Below are positions 51,037 to 58,907 of a DNA stretch of 64,000 nucleotides, one piece after another (positions within the stretch are counted from its first letter, which is position 1; the number at the start of each line of letters is the position of its first letter). The notes under the pieces were generated by a model. That model saw nothing but the letters and a program-made list of their open reading frames with translations. It did not search any database and was not told where the DNA came from. The stretch covers positions 210,295 through 274,294 of the forward strand of contig CAZICM010000004.1 of the NCBI GenBank assembly GCA_964537685.1. Reading direction: 5' to 3'. Position numbers and translations under genes: made by a program. The stretch is from CAZICM01 sp964537685. Its GTDB lineage: Bacteria > Myxococcota_A > Polyangia > Polyangiales > Polyangiaceae.

Positions 51037-52053
51037 ATGTGGACGGTCGATGGTTCTTTTGGTGAGGGTGGGGGACAGATTCTGCGCACATCGTTGTCGC
51101 TATCGCTTTTATCGGGCAAGGAGCTACATATCCGGAATATCCGGGCAGGGCGGCAGAAGTCTGGGCTATTGAGGCAGCATTTGTCGGCGGTTCGGGCGGC
51201 TGTGACGGTGAGCGGGGGCGAAGCCAAGGGAGCGGAGCTTGGTTCCAAAGAGCTTGTATTTAAGCCTGGAAAGGTCGAGGCGGGGGAATATTCTTTTTCG
51301 ATTGGCAGTGCGGGGAGCGCGACCTTGGTATTGCAGACGGTGCTTCCTGCGCTGTTAAGCGCCAAGGGTACAAGCCGGGTCATGTTTGAAGGTGGCACGC
51401 ACAATCCCCTGGCGCCTTCGTTTGAGTTTTTGGAGCGCACCTTTTTGCCCTTGCTGGAGCGGATGGGGGCGAGTGTAAAGCTGGAACTTCATCGGCGGGG
51501 ATTTTATCCTGCGGGCGGAGGCTCGTTTACGGCGCATATTGAGCCCAAGTCGGAGCATCGGCCGCTGGAGCTCTTGGAGCGGGGGGCTTTGGTGGACAAG
51601 AAGGCGACGGCGACGGTGGTGAACTTGGCATCATCGATTGCGATGAGGGAATTGAAGGCGGTGGGCGAGATACTGGGATGGGGGAAAGAGAATCTTCGGC
51701 CTGATATACGCCGGGACGAGCTTGGGCCTGGGAATGTGGTCACGGTGGAGCTGGGTTATGAGCAGATTCGGGAAGTATTCACGGGATTTGGGATGAAGGG
51801 CGTAAGCGCTGAGAGTGTTGGGATCAAGACGGCCAAGGAGGCGAAGGCGTACATGGAGGGGGATGCGCCTGTGGGGGAATATTTGGCTGATCAGTTGTTA
51901 TTACCGATGGCGCTATTTGGCGGGGGGCGTTTTAGGACGGTGGAGCCATCGCTGCATACGAAGACGCATATTGAGCTGCTCCGAACCTTGCTTGGGACGA
52001 GGATTCAGGTGGAGGAGGAAGGGGCGGGGGTGTGGAGGGTGGAGGTGAGCTAA
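51037..52053 (+). CDS. rtcA: RNA 3'-terminal phosphate cyclase RtcA
   Basis: The 338-residue protein opens with the RtcA signature VDGSFGEGGGQILRTSLSLS and continues with IRAGRQKSGLLRQHLSAVRA, FSIGSAGSATLVLQTVLPAL, GGTHNPLAPSFEFLERTFLP and RRGFYPAGGGSFTAHIEP. Late in the sequence it has DQLLLPMALFGGGRF and a final HTKTHIELLRTLLG, where the adenylated His is expected. RtcA converts RNA 3'-phosphates to 2',3'-cyclic phosphates with ATP. It follows rtcB across an intrinsic terminator and is presumably partly co-transcribed with it. Confidence 0.94.
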   Translation: MWTVDGSFGEGGGQILRTSLSLSLLSGKELHIRNIRAGRQKSGLLRQHLSAVRAAVTVSGGEAKGAELGSKELVFKPGKVEAGEYSFSIGSAGSATLVLQTVLPALLSAKGTSRVMFEGGTHNPLAPSFEFLERTFLPLLERMGASVKLELHRRGFYPAGGGSFTAHIEPKSEHRPLELLERGALVDKKATATVVNLASSIAMRELKAVGEILGWGKENLRPDIRRDELGPGNVVTVELGYEQIREVFTGFGMKGVSAESVGIKTAKEAKAYMEGDAPVGEYLADQLLLPMALFGGGRFRTVEPSLHTKTHIELLRTLLGTRIQVEEEGAGVWRVEVS

Positions 52054-52102
52054 CCTGGACACGCTGTCCCATCCTCGCCGATACCGACCCCGCAAAATAG
52101 GC

Positions 52103-52131
52103 TTGACGATACCATTTTCTCCGAGGATAAT
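52103..52131 (+). promoter_or_regulatory. Sigma-70-type promoter of the toxin-antitoxin pair
   Basis: TTGACG (52103-52108) and GATAAT (52126-52131) are separated by the ideal 17 bases and lie 36 bp before the antitoxin ATG. Autoregulation by the TA complex would be expected to act here; no clear operator palindrome was seen. Confidence 0.65.
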
Positions 52132-52167
52132 GTTTCCACACTGAATTCAGCCGCATCGGGAAACGCC

Positions 52168-52404
52168 ATGTCCAGCAAAGCCGTACTTGCACAGGCCCTG
52201 CAACTCCCTCCTCAAGACCGGGCCGATATCGCTAAATGTCTCATTGAAAGCCTCGATGGGCCGCCGGATGAGGGGGTCGAGGAATCATGGATCACCGAGG
52301 TCGAGCGGCGTCTTCAAGCCAGCGATGAAGGAAGGGCCTCGGTCGAACCGTGGGAAGATGTGCGCGCCCGTATCGCCGCACGTCTGCGGGCAAAGCGTGC
52401 ATGA
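52168..52404 (+). CDS. Antitoxin of the addiction-module (Unstab_antitox) type
   Basis: The 78-residue acidic/helical protein (AQALQLPPQDRADIAKCLIE, DGPPDEGVEESWITEVERRL) matches the short addiction-module antitoxins found next to RelE/ParE-like toxins. The first half corresponds to the conserved helical core; the Arg-rich end (RARIAARLRAKRA) probably contacts the toxin or DNA. Its stop overlaps the toxin ATG (ATGA), the usual coupled order of antitoxin first. Confidence 0.85.
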   Translation: MSSKAVLAQALQLPPQDRADIAKCLIESLDGPPDEGVEESWITEVERRLQASDEGRASVEPWEDVRARIAARLRAKRA

Positions 52405-52703
52405 ACATCGTCGTTCATGAAGAGGCGGCCGCTGAACTTAGCGCGGCAGCCGATTGGTATGAGCAGAAACGGGAAGGTCTCGGTGTGGATTTTCTCTCAG
52501 AGGCCACCCGGGTCATCGAAGCAATTGCGGAATCTCCAAACACATGGCCGCTCGTTTACCGTAGCAAGATGGTACGTCGGCTTTTGTTCGTGCGATTTCC
52601 CTATGCTGCCTATTATCAAGTTCGAGATCAACAGATATGCGTCGCGGCGTTTGCCCACACCAAGCGAAAGGCCGGCTATTTTCGGCACCGCTTCGATACT
52701 TAA
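52401..52703 (+). CDS. RelE/ParE-superfamily toxin
   Basis: The 100-residue protein shows the ParE/RelE-like pattern: VVHEEAAAELSAAADWYEQK, GVDFLSEATRVIEAIAE, SPNTWPLVY, VRRLLFVRFPYAAYYQVRDQ and VAAFAHTKRKAGYFRHR. This subgroup either poisons gyrase (ParE) or cuts mRNA on the ribosome (RelE); the residues visible here do not settle which. An ATG start within the antitoxin stop (ATGA) is chosen because a longer frame would overlap the antitoxin gene and disrupt the family N-terminus. Confidence 0.85.
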   Translation: MNIVVHEEAAAELSAAADWYEQKREGLGVDFLSEATRVIEAIAESPNTWPLVYRSKMVRRLLFVRFPYAAYYQVRDQQICVAAFAHTKRKAGYFRHRFDT

Positions 52704-52718
52704 GCCTATTTTCAATCC

Positions 52719-53462
52719 CTAGGGTACACCCAAATAGCTAAGAATATCGCCAAGTTCCCCATCCGTCAGCACTTCCGCCGAAAAAGGTGGCATCTGCCCG
52801 CCGTATCCTATAAATCCACCATGCCTTACCTTTTCAACAAACACCAAGCGCCGATCTTCATCGTTATACTTGGGTGAAGGATGTTCCATCAAGGTCTGTT
52901 CAGGCATGATCGGTGCCTGTGCCACCAGCCGGCCCTCGCCGGAATGGGCCTTGCCATGACAAGATGCACACGCTTTTTTATACAATTCCCCTCCCCGCTG
53001 CGCGTCACCCATGGGTACATCATACACAGTATAGACTACCGTAAACGGGACCGCTTCGGGCTGGTCCGCAGGCAGGGATTCTAAATAAGCATAGATCGCT
53101 TGAGCATCCAAATCTTCTGCCGTCCATGGCTTGTCCTTCAGCATAAAATAATATAAACACTGGTTGATTGAACGTAAAAGCTCTATCTCCATGCCTCCCC
53201 AAAAAGAAGGCCGAAGCACGCTCCCAGCTAAGCGCGCGCCAGGCATCAATAGATTCGGCGAATCCCCCGCTTTGGCCTCGTGGCATGTCGCGCAGCTTAG
53301 GCTGTTAAAGCTGGTGCCCGATATTCGGGGATCGCGAAAGAGGACCGCTCCATGCGCCGCCGCATCTCCGCCATACACCAGCTCGGGCGATACCTCGTCT
53401 TTCCCTCCCGATGTGCATCCGAGGAGAAGATAAGCGCTTATGCCAAACCATAGCTTGTTCAT
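52719..53462 (-). CDS. Dihaem cytochrome c lipoprotein
   Basis: A lipobox signal (AYLLLGC) and two CxxCH haem motifs, SCATCHEAKAG (about 57) and ACASCHGKAHSGEG (about 168), define two cytochrome c domains. A late GGQMPPFSAEVLTDGELGDI holds a Met that could be a distal haem ligand. This is a periplasmic electron-transfer protein on a lipid anchor. It starts 3 bp after plsC and ends the long minus-strand run that begins with nuo genes. Its redox partner is not evident here. Confidence 0.85.
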   Translation of the reverse strand: MNKLWFGISAYLLLGCTSGGKDEVSPELVYGGDAAAHGAVLFRDPRISGTSFNSLSCATCHEAKAGDSPNLLMPGARLAGSVLRPSFWGGMEIELLRSINQCLYYFMLKDKPWTAEDLDAQAIYAYLESLPADQPEAVPFTVVYTVYDVPMGDAQRGGELYKKACASCHGKAHSGEGRLVAQAPIMPEQTLMEHPSPKYNDEDRRLVFVEKVRHGGFIGYGGQMPPFSAEVLTDGELGDILSYLGVP

Positions 53463-53465
53463 GAT

Positions 53466-54269
53466 TTAATCTTTAAGCAGCGCCCTCGCTTCATAGACCA
53501 GCTCTTGCATGGCCGAGCGCGTCAGGTTCATACAGTCTTCTACGCCGCGCCCTTCGCTTGCTATGGGCTTTCCTACGCTGATCGCCGCTTTTACGCTCTT
53601 GGACGAGCTAACTCTCATCATGTGTTTGCTAAAGGCTTCGTCCCCAAAGGACATCGCTTCGCCTTCATACGCGAGGCCAATCGGTATGATTTCCGCGCCC
53701 GTTTCCTGCGCCGCTTTAAAGGCGCCAACCCGAAATGGACGCACTTCATCGCCAGAATAGGTGGTTCCCTCGGGATAGACCATAATGCCTTTGCCCTGCT
53801 GTAAGGCATTGGCCATCGCCATGATGACAGCCGCTCCGCTGTTCCGGTTTTGACGGTCAACAAAGAGCGTGCCCACCCTCCGCGCCGCCATCCCAATTAC
53901 GGGCCAGCCCGCTAAATCAGCCCGGCTTAATATCGTCGCCTCCACATACGCCAAGGTGATGGGTATATCCAGCCCAGAGCGGTGATTCATCACAAACATC
54001 CGCCCCCGACCATTGGCGCTCCGGCCGGGATAACGCCGCCCTTCTTCGACATAAGGGCCGCGTACCCGCATATCGACCCCATAGAGCTTTAAGAGTCCGC
54101 GCCCATAGCGCTCTATCCACTTCTGCAGGATGATTTCCCGCTCAGAAGAAGGAGATGCAGCCGTGTCCAGCTCAAGCATGCCGTATAACGTGAATGTCAG
54201 ACCCACAAAGCCGGCCGTGCGCGCGGGAAACCGGACCCAGTTCATCAAGGTATGCGCGTTGATATCCAT
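53466..54269 (-). CDS. plsC: 1-acyl-sn-glycerol-3-phosphate acyltransferase family protein
   Basis: The acyltransferase motifs are present: FVMNHRSGLDIPI (His-x4-Asp, motif I), GTLFVDRQNRNSG (motif II) and IMVYPEGTTYSGDEV (motif III), plus a membrane-associated N-terminal segment (about 12-34). It transfers an acyl group to lysophosphatidic acid or a related acceptor in phospholipid synthesis. The ATG at MDINAH is used; the preceding in-frame TTG adds two residues. It lies between a small membrane-protein gene (15 bp) and the cytochrome gene. Confidence 0.88.
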   Translation of the reverse strand: MDINAHTLMNWVRFPARTAGFVGLTFTLYGMLELDTAASPSSEREIILQKWIERYGRGLLKLYGVDMRVRGPYVEEGRRYPGRSANGRGRMFVMNHRSGLDIPITLAYVEATILSRADLAGWPVIGMAARRVGTLFVDRQNRNSGAAVIMAMANALQQGKGIMVYPEGTTYSGDEVRPFRVGAFKAAQETGAEIIPIGLAYEGEAMSFGDEAFSKHMMRVSSSKSVKAAISVGKPIASEGRGVEDCMNLTRSAMQELVYEARALLKD

Positions 54270-54284
54270 AAACAACTACCCGCC

Positions 54285-54917
54285 TTATGCGGCTGTGCGG
54301 TCTTTAAAGAATAAATGCATGCTTAAAAAGCCGCCCAGCGCGCCAAAGGCTCCATAGAAAAGTACATAGATGGGAATATATAAAATGCTCGTTCCCGTTT
54401 GCATCATCATCTTCGATATTACATCGGGCGGTAGGATCGATGCCAGCGAGCTATACACGGCCGCCAGCGCCGAGCCCATCACAAGCTGCATCAAAAAACC
54501 CAATACACCCACGACAACACCCGCTATCATGCCGGCAAAGCCTCCGCATAACGCCGCGTCACCGTTGTCCAGGCGCTCGGCAGGATTGTCTTTGAGGTGA
54601 ATGCCCACGGCCATCGCGGCTCCACCCATATTTAGCAGGCAAAAACAGCAGTTGAGCAGATTCAGAATAGGTAGCGAGCTGGCCACGCCCCCAATAGCGC
54701 CTCCAATAAGCGCCGCTTTTAAAAATCGCTCGGGTCCACCCTTGGGGGCTTGGGGTGGTCCCCATCCTGGAGGCGGCGGTCCCCAGCCGGGCGGAGGTGG
54801 TCCCCAGCCGGGAGGTTGTTGAGGTGGTGGTCCATAGCCTTGAGGAGAACCATAGGGGCCTTGGGGAGGAGGACCATAACCCCCGCCATACCCACCATAT
54901 CCACCACCTTGACTCAT
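54285..54917 (-). CDS. Gly/Tyr/Pro-rich membrane protein
   Basis: A strong GGAGG Shine-Dalgarno sits six bases before the ATG (MSQGGGYGGYGG). The first 70 residues are a Gly/Tyr/Pro/Gln-rich disordered segment with repeated GWGPPPPGWGPP units. The rest has about four membrane helices (about 78-105, 128-150, 152-170 and 182-204). The layout (Pro-rich tail plus four-helix domain) is common among uncharacterised myxobacterial membrane proteins. No catalytic motif is seen. It lies between gatB and plsC. Confidence 0.7.
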   Translation of the reverse strand: MSQGGGYGGYGGGYGPPPQGPYGSPQGYGPPPQQPPGWGPPPPGWGPPPPGWGPPQAPKGGPERFLKAALIGGAIGGVASSLPILNLLNCCFCLLNMGGAAMAVGIHLKDNPAERLDNGDAALCGGFAGMIAGVVVGVLGFLMQLVMGSALAAVYSSLASILPPDVISKMMMQTGTSILYIPIYVLFYGAFGALGGFLSMHLFFKDRTAA

Positions 54918-54947
54918 CCCGGCCCTCCTTGGTAACGACAACGATAA

Positions 54948-56396
54948 TTACGATGTTTTTTCATCGTGAAGCAATTGATGAAGCACCTCGTTAACGACTT
55001 TCGGATTGGCGCTTCCACCCGTTTGCTTCATGATTTGTCCAACGAAAAACCCTAGCAAGGATGTCTTGCCCGATTTATACCCCGCCACCTGTTTGGGATT
55101 TTGTTCGATGACCGCTTTGGCGATCTTTAGAATTTCAGATGCATCGCTGATCACGGCCATGCCCTTGGCTTGCACAAAAGCCTCGGGCGATGTGTCGGTG
55201 CCGCTGATTCCAAAGTACACTTCTTTGGCCTGTTTGCCGCTGATCACGCCCTTTTCGACCAGTTTTAAGAGCTCGGCGACCTGTTTGGGCGATAGGGGAA
55301 AGGTCGCGTTTAGACCATCGGTCTTCACGTCGCGCAGCACTTCGCTTTGAATAAAATTGGCTACCTTTACGCCGTCACCAAACAATAGCGCGGCCTGTTC
55401 ATAGAATCGGGCAATCGCCGGATGATTGGTCATGACCGAGGCTGCATAGGGGGTAAGTCCCAGTTCAACCATAAATCGCCGCTTTTTGTCCAAGGGCAAC
55501 TCGGCCAGCTCGGCCTTGGCCTTCACCAAAAAGGCATCGTTCAAGACCAGCGGAGGTAGATCCGGGTCGGGAAAATAGCGGTAATCGGCTTCGTTTTCTT
55601 TGTCGCGCAGCAAATAGGTTTCTTTTTTGTCGGCGTTATAGCCCCGGGTTTGCTGGCGTATCCGCTCGCCCCGGCTTAAGAGCTGAATTTGACGGCGGAT
55701 TTCGATTTCAATGGCCTCGCCCACAAAGCGAAAAGAATTGATGTTTTTCAATTCGGTGCGGGTGCCGAGTTTATGCTCGCCTTTTTTGCGTACCGATACA
55801 TTGGCATCGCACCGAAAGCTGCCTTGTTCTAGGTTGCCGTCGTTGATGCCAATAAACATGAGTATGTCGCGCAAACGCTTTAAATATTCGCTGGCTTCCT
55901 CGGGCGAACGCAAGTCGGGCTCGCCTACAATTTCGATCAAGGGCGTGCCCGCCCGGTTGAGGTCAACCACAGATAAGTCCCCGATTCCATGAAGGTTTTT
56001 ACCGGCGTCTTCCTCCATGTGCACCCGGGTGATGCCCACCCGGCGGGGACCATCCCCGGTTTCAATATCCATGCTTCCACATGTGGCCAAAGGCAGTTCG
56101 TATTGGCTGATTTGATAGCCTTTGGGCAGATCAGGATAAAAATAGTTTTTGCGCGCGAAGATGCTGCGCGCATGCACGGTGCAGCGCAAGGCCAAAGATG
56201 CCGCCACCGCCATGCGCACGGCCTCTTGATTGAGCACCGGAAGCGCGCCCGGAAGACCTAAACATACAGGACAGGTGTGGCTATTCGGGGGATCGCCAAA
56301 ACTGGTGGCGCAGCCGCAAAAGCATTTGGTCTGGGTGAGGAGCTGAGCATGCACCTCCAATCCAATGACCGGCTCATAGCCTTCAAATTCATTCAT
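54948..56396 (-). CDS. gatB: Aspartyl/glutamyl-tRNA amidotransferase subunit B
   Basis: The sequence starts YEPVIGLEVHAQLLTQTKCF and shows the zinc site CFCGC with HTCPVC, the kinase-like core (FYPDLPKGYQISQYELPLA, VGITRVHMEEDAGK, DLNRAGTPLIEIVGEPDLRS, FRCDANVSVRKKGE, LKNINSFRFVGEAIEIEIRR) and a C-terminal YqeY-like helical tail. With GatA and GatC it converts Glu-tRNA(Gln) or Asp-tRNA(Asn) to the amidated form. GatA and GatC genes are not in the window. It lies just downstream of nuoI, an unusual neighbour. Confidence 0.95.
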   Translation of the reverse strand: MNEFEGYEPVIGLEVHAQLLTQTKCFCGCATSFGDPPNSHTCPVCLGLPGALPVLNQEAVRMAVAASLALRCTVHARSIFARKNYFYPDLPKGYQISQYELPLATCGSMDIETGDGPRRVGITRVHMEEDAGKNLHGIGDLSVVDLNRAGTPLIEIVGEPDLRSPEEASEYLKRLRDILMFIGINDGNLEQGSFRCDANVSVRKKGEHKLGTRTELKNINSFRFVGEAIEIEIRRQIQLLSRGERIRQQTRGYNADKKETYLLRDKENEADYRYFPDPDLPPLVLNDAFLVKAKAELAELPLDKKRRFMVELGLTPYAASVMTNHPAIARFYEQAALLFGDGVKVANFIQSEVLRDVKTDGLNATFPLSPKQVAELLKLVEKGVISGKQAKEVYFGISGTDTSPEAFVQAKGMAVISDASEILKIAKAVIEQNPKQVAGYKSGKTSLLGFFVGQIMKQTGGSANPKVVNEVLHQLLHDEKTS

Positions 56397-56425
56397 GGCG
56401 GTGCCTGTGGCCTTGATGGCCGATA

Positions 56426-57100
56426 TCAATGATCCGCTTGATCCCGTGTCAGCCCAGGATGGGTGGGATCGCCCGGTTCATGTCGGGGATTGGCGGTCTT
56501 TTGGCTTCCATCCGCCGCTTGAAAGGCCATCATTAAGTCCCGTTTGAAAATAAATTGGTCGCGTGAATCGTAGGCCGCCGCATGCATGCCCGTGTCCATG
56601 CGAATGGCGTCCACAGGACAGGCTTCCACGCAGTATCCACAGAAAATACAGCGCAATTCGTCAATGACAAATACATCGGGATAGCGTTCATAACCGCGGC
56701 GGTTATCGCCTTCGGCATATTCGGCCGCTTCAATATGAATGCATTGGGCCGGACATGCCGTGGAACAGCATAAACACGCGACACACCGCATATCGCCTGT
56801 TTCCCGGAGCGTTAACCGGTGAAGCCCCCGAAAACGCTCTGGATAAGGGCGTTTTTGCTCGGGATAGGAAATGGTCGTGATGCCTTCGGCCAACGATTCC
56901 GTGACAGGATCGGGCCTTTGACCCAAGACCATTTCCTTGGTGTTCTTAAAAAAGTGCTTCATCGTGAGCGACAAACCCTTAACGATTTCGGGTAGGTAGC
57001 TCTGCACATCCATGGTGCGGGCGGGCCGGGGAACGACTTTGCCCGCAATGGGTTTGGCCATGGGCTTGGTCCAGGAATGCGCGGGGATGGGTTTTGCCAT
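56426..57100 (-). CDS. nuoI: NADH-quinone oxidoreductase subunit I
   Basis: Two 4Fe-4S motifs (CVACLCCSTACP and CIFCGYCVEACP) and the RFRGLHRLTLRETGDMRC context identify NuoI, the subunit holding clusters N6a and N6b. The first motif has an extra Cys (LCC) compared with the common CxxCxxC spacing, but the ligands are kept. An N-terminal Lys/Pro-rich extension (about 1-28, MAKPIPAHSWTKPMAKPIAG) and a C-terminal Pro/His-rich tail are longer than in E. coli. The Shine-Dalgarno GAGGA precedes the ATG. It is the last nuo gene of the cluster. Confidence 0.92.
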   Translation of the reverse strand: MAKPIPAHSWTKPMAKPIAGKVVPRPARTMDVQSYLPEIVKGLSLTMKHFFKNTKEMVLGQRPDPVTESLAEGITTISYPEQKRPYPERFRGLHRLTLRETGDMRCVACLCCSTACPAQCIHIEAAEYAEGDNRRGYERYPDVFVIDELRCIFCGYCVEACPVDAIRMDTGMHAAAYDSRDQFIFKRDLMMAFQAADGSQKTANPRHEPGDPTHPGLTRDQADH

Positions 57101-57119
57101 GGTGTTCCTCGTTTCTGCC

Positions 57120-58907
57120 TTAGGCCTGTTGCGTCGTGGCTTTGGTGCCGCCCAGGGAGGCCGCGAGCCGCGCCGCCGTCGATTTGATAAAGCGTTTGTG
57201 GCTTTGGGGTTCCAAGAGGCCAACGATGATGGCGACAATGCCGGCCAGCGCGCCTACCGCCAAGATGCCCTGCGAGATATCAGCCAGGGTCTTTAAGGTC
57301 GAAGCAACGCCCGGGCCCGCTTGATCGGCCGCCAGCACCAAGACGCCCGTGATCATTAAATTGGCGATGGACATCGGCAACAAGCGCGTCCAGCCAAGCT
57401 TCATCAGTTGGTCATAGCGGAAGCGGGGCAAGGTCCAGCGGAAGAAGACTTGGAACCATGCCACCAGTGCCGTCTTTCCAAAGAAGATGAGCGCATGCAA
57501 AATGGTGAGCGTGAGATGCGACATCTTGTATTGGAAAATGCTCCAATCGCCGATGGATATGATTAAACCATCGCGGTGAAGGAAAGGCAGATGATAGCCT
57601 CCAAAGAAGAGCGTGGTCAGCACGGCGCTGGAGACAATCAGCTCGGCGTATTCGCCCAAATAGAACATGCCAAACTTCATGCCCGAGTATTCAACGAAAT
57701 ATCCCGCGACAATTTCGCTCTCGCCTTCGGGTTGATCGAAGGGCGTGCGCTTGGTTTCCGCGGCCAATGCCGCCAGGAACAACAAGAATCCAAAGGGTTG
57801 CACAAAGACACCCCAGGCATTGTCGCCCTGCCATTCCACCATATCGTTTAGCCGGACGCTGCCGTAGATCAGGAAAATGCCGACGAGGCTTAGCCCCATG
57901 GCGACTTCATAGGAGACCATTTGACTGGCCGCGCGAAGTCCGCCGAGCAACGAGAATTTGTTGTCGCTGGCCCAGCCGGCGATGGCCGCGCCCACAACGC
58001 CCGTGCCGGTCATCGCGAAAATAAACAGAATGCCTACGTTAAGGTCGGCAATTTGAAGGTTGACCCGATGGCCGCCCGGACATGAAAAATCGTGGCCCAT
58101 CGAGCTCTGAATATTGGCCAAGTCGCCGAATCCAAAGACTTTATCGCCGTTGTCTCCAAAGCAGATCGAATCGCCGAAGGGCACGACCGCCAAGGTGACA
58201 AGCGCAGGGAACATCGCGATGATCGGCGCGAGCGAATGCAGGAGTTTATCGGCATTCTTTGGAATGAAATCTTCTTTCCAGATCAGCTTGATGCCATCGG
58301 CCGCGACATGAAGCACGCCAATCAGGCGCAAGGGTACGCCTCCATCGGGAATGCGCGAGGCCGAGTAAAAGCTGACGATCATCAGCGAAAGCGCGAGCAG
58401 GCCGTTGGAGACCCGTACAAAGGTCGGCGCCGAGGCCGGAGTGACCGCCCCCGTGATTAAAAAACCCACCGCATGCGCGATTAAGCCAACGTAGAAAATC
58501 GATCGGGGATCGATTTCGCCAATGCTGCGTTCCGCCTGGTTGATGGGGCCATTCTTACGAACTGTACCCGACAACACCACCAGGCTAAACCAAGTGACCA
58601 AAATGGCGAGCTGAAGGCCCGTTGTCATCGATTCCAGCGCGGCCCGCCCTTGGGGAAGCTGCGCGTTGATGATTTCAGGCGCGGCCTTGAAGAGTGCCAG
58701 CACCCCAAGCAATCCAGGCGGCAAGAGTACCAATACCCGCGCCAAATTACTCGGCAGCCGGACCACCGCGCGATCGGGACCAATTCGGTCTTGAATCATC
58801 GCTCCCTGGCGCCGGTCGGCCCAGGTCGCCAGCGCCGCCATGGTCATTAAATAGCCAATGACCACCAGAATCTTTACTACCGCAAGAACAACCTCGACCC
58901 AGCTCAT
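57120..58907 (-). CDS. nuoH: NADH-quinone oxidoreductase subunit H with a large N-terminal insertion
   Basis: The core blocks are canonical: ADGIKLIWKEDFIPKNADKL, ADLNVGILFIFAMTG, GWASDNKFSLLGGLRAASQM, KRTPFDQPEGESEIVAGYFV, EYSGMKFGMFYLGEYAE and LPRFRYDQLMKLGWTRLLP. The protein is 595 residues instead of about 330-430. Between the first block (RIGPDRAVV, about 41-49) and ADGIKL (about 203) lie about 150 residues with three or four extra hydrophobic segments. A second insert near 245-275 holds a Cys pair (SICFGDNGDK, SCPGGHRV), and the C-terminus carries an extra helix and a basic tail. The ATG overlaps the nuoG stop (ATGA). NuoH is the quinone-site membrane subunit. Confidence 0.92.
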   Translation of the reverse strand: MSWVEVVLAVVKILVVIGYLMTMAALATWADRRQGAMIQDRIGPDRAVVRLPSNLARVLVLLPPGLLGVLALFKAAPEIINAQLPQGRAALESMTTGLQLAILVTWFSLVVLSGTVRKNGPINQAERSIGEIDPRSIFYVGLIAHAVGFLITGAVTPASAPTFVRVSNGLLALSLMIVSFYSASRIPDGGVPLRLIGVLHVAADGIKLIWKEDFIPKNADKLLHSLAPIIAMFPALVTLAVVPFGDSICFGDNGDKVFGFGDLANIQSSMGHDFSCPGGHRVNLQIADLNVGILFIFAMTGTGVVGAAIAGWASDNKFSLLGGLRAASQMVSYEVAMGLSLVGIFLIYGSVRLNDMVEWQGDNAWGVFVQPFGFLLFLAALAAETKRTPFDQPEGESEIVAGYFVEYSGMKFGMFYLGEYAELIVSSAVLTTLFFGGYHLPFLHRDGLIISIGDWSIFQYKMSHLTLTILHALIFFGKTALVAWFQVFFRWTLPRFRYDQLMKLGWTRLLPMSIANLMITGVLVLAADQAGPGVASTLKTLADISQGILAVGALAGIVAIIVGLLEPQSHKRFIKSTAARLAASLGGTKATTQQA

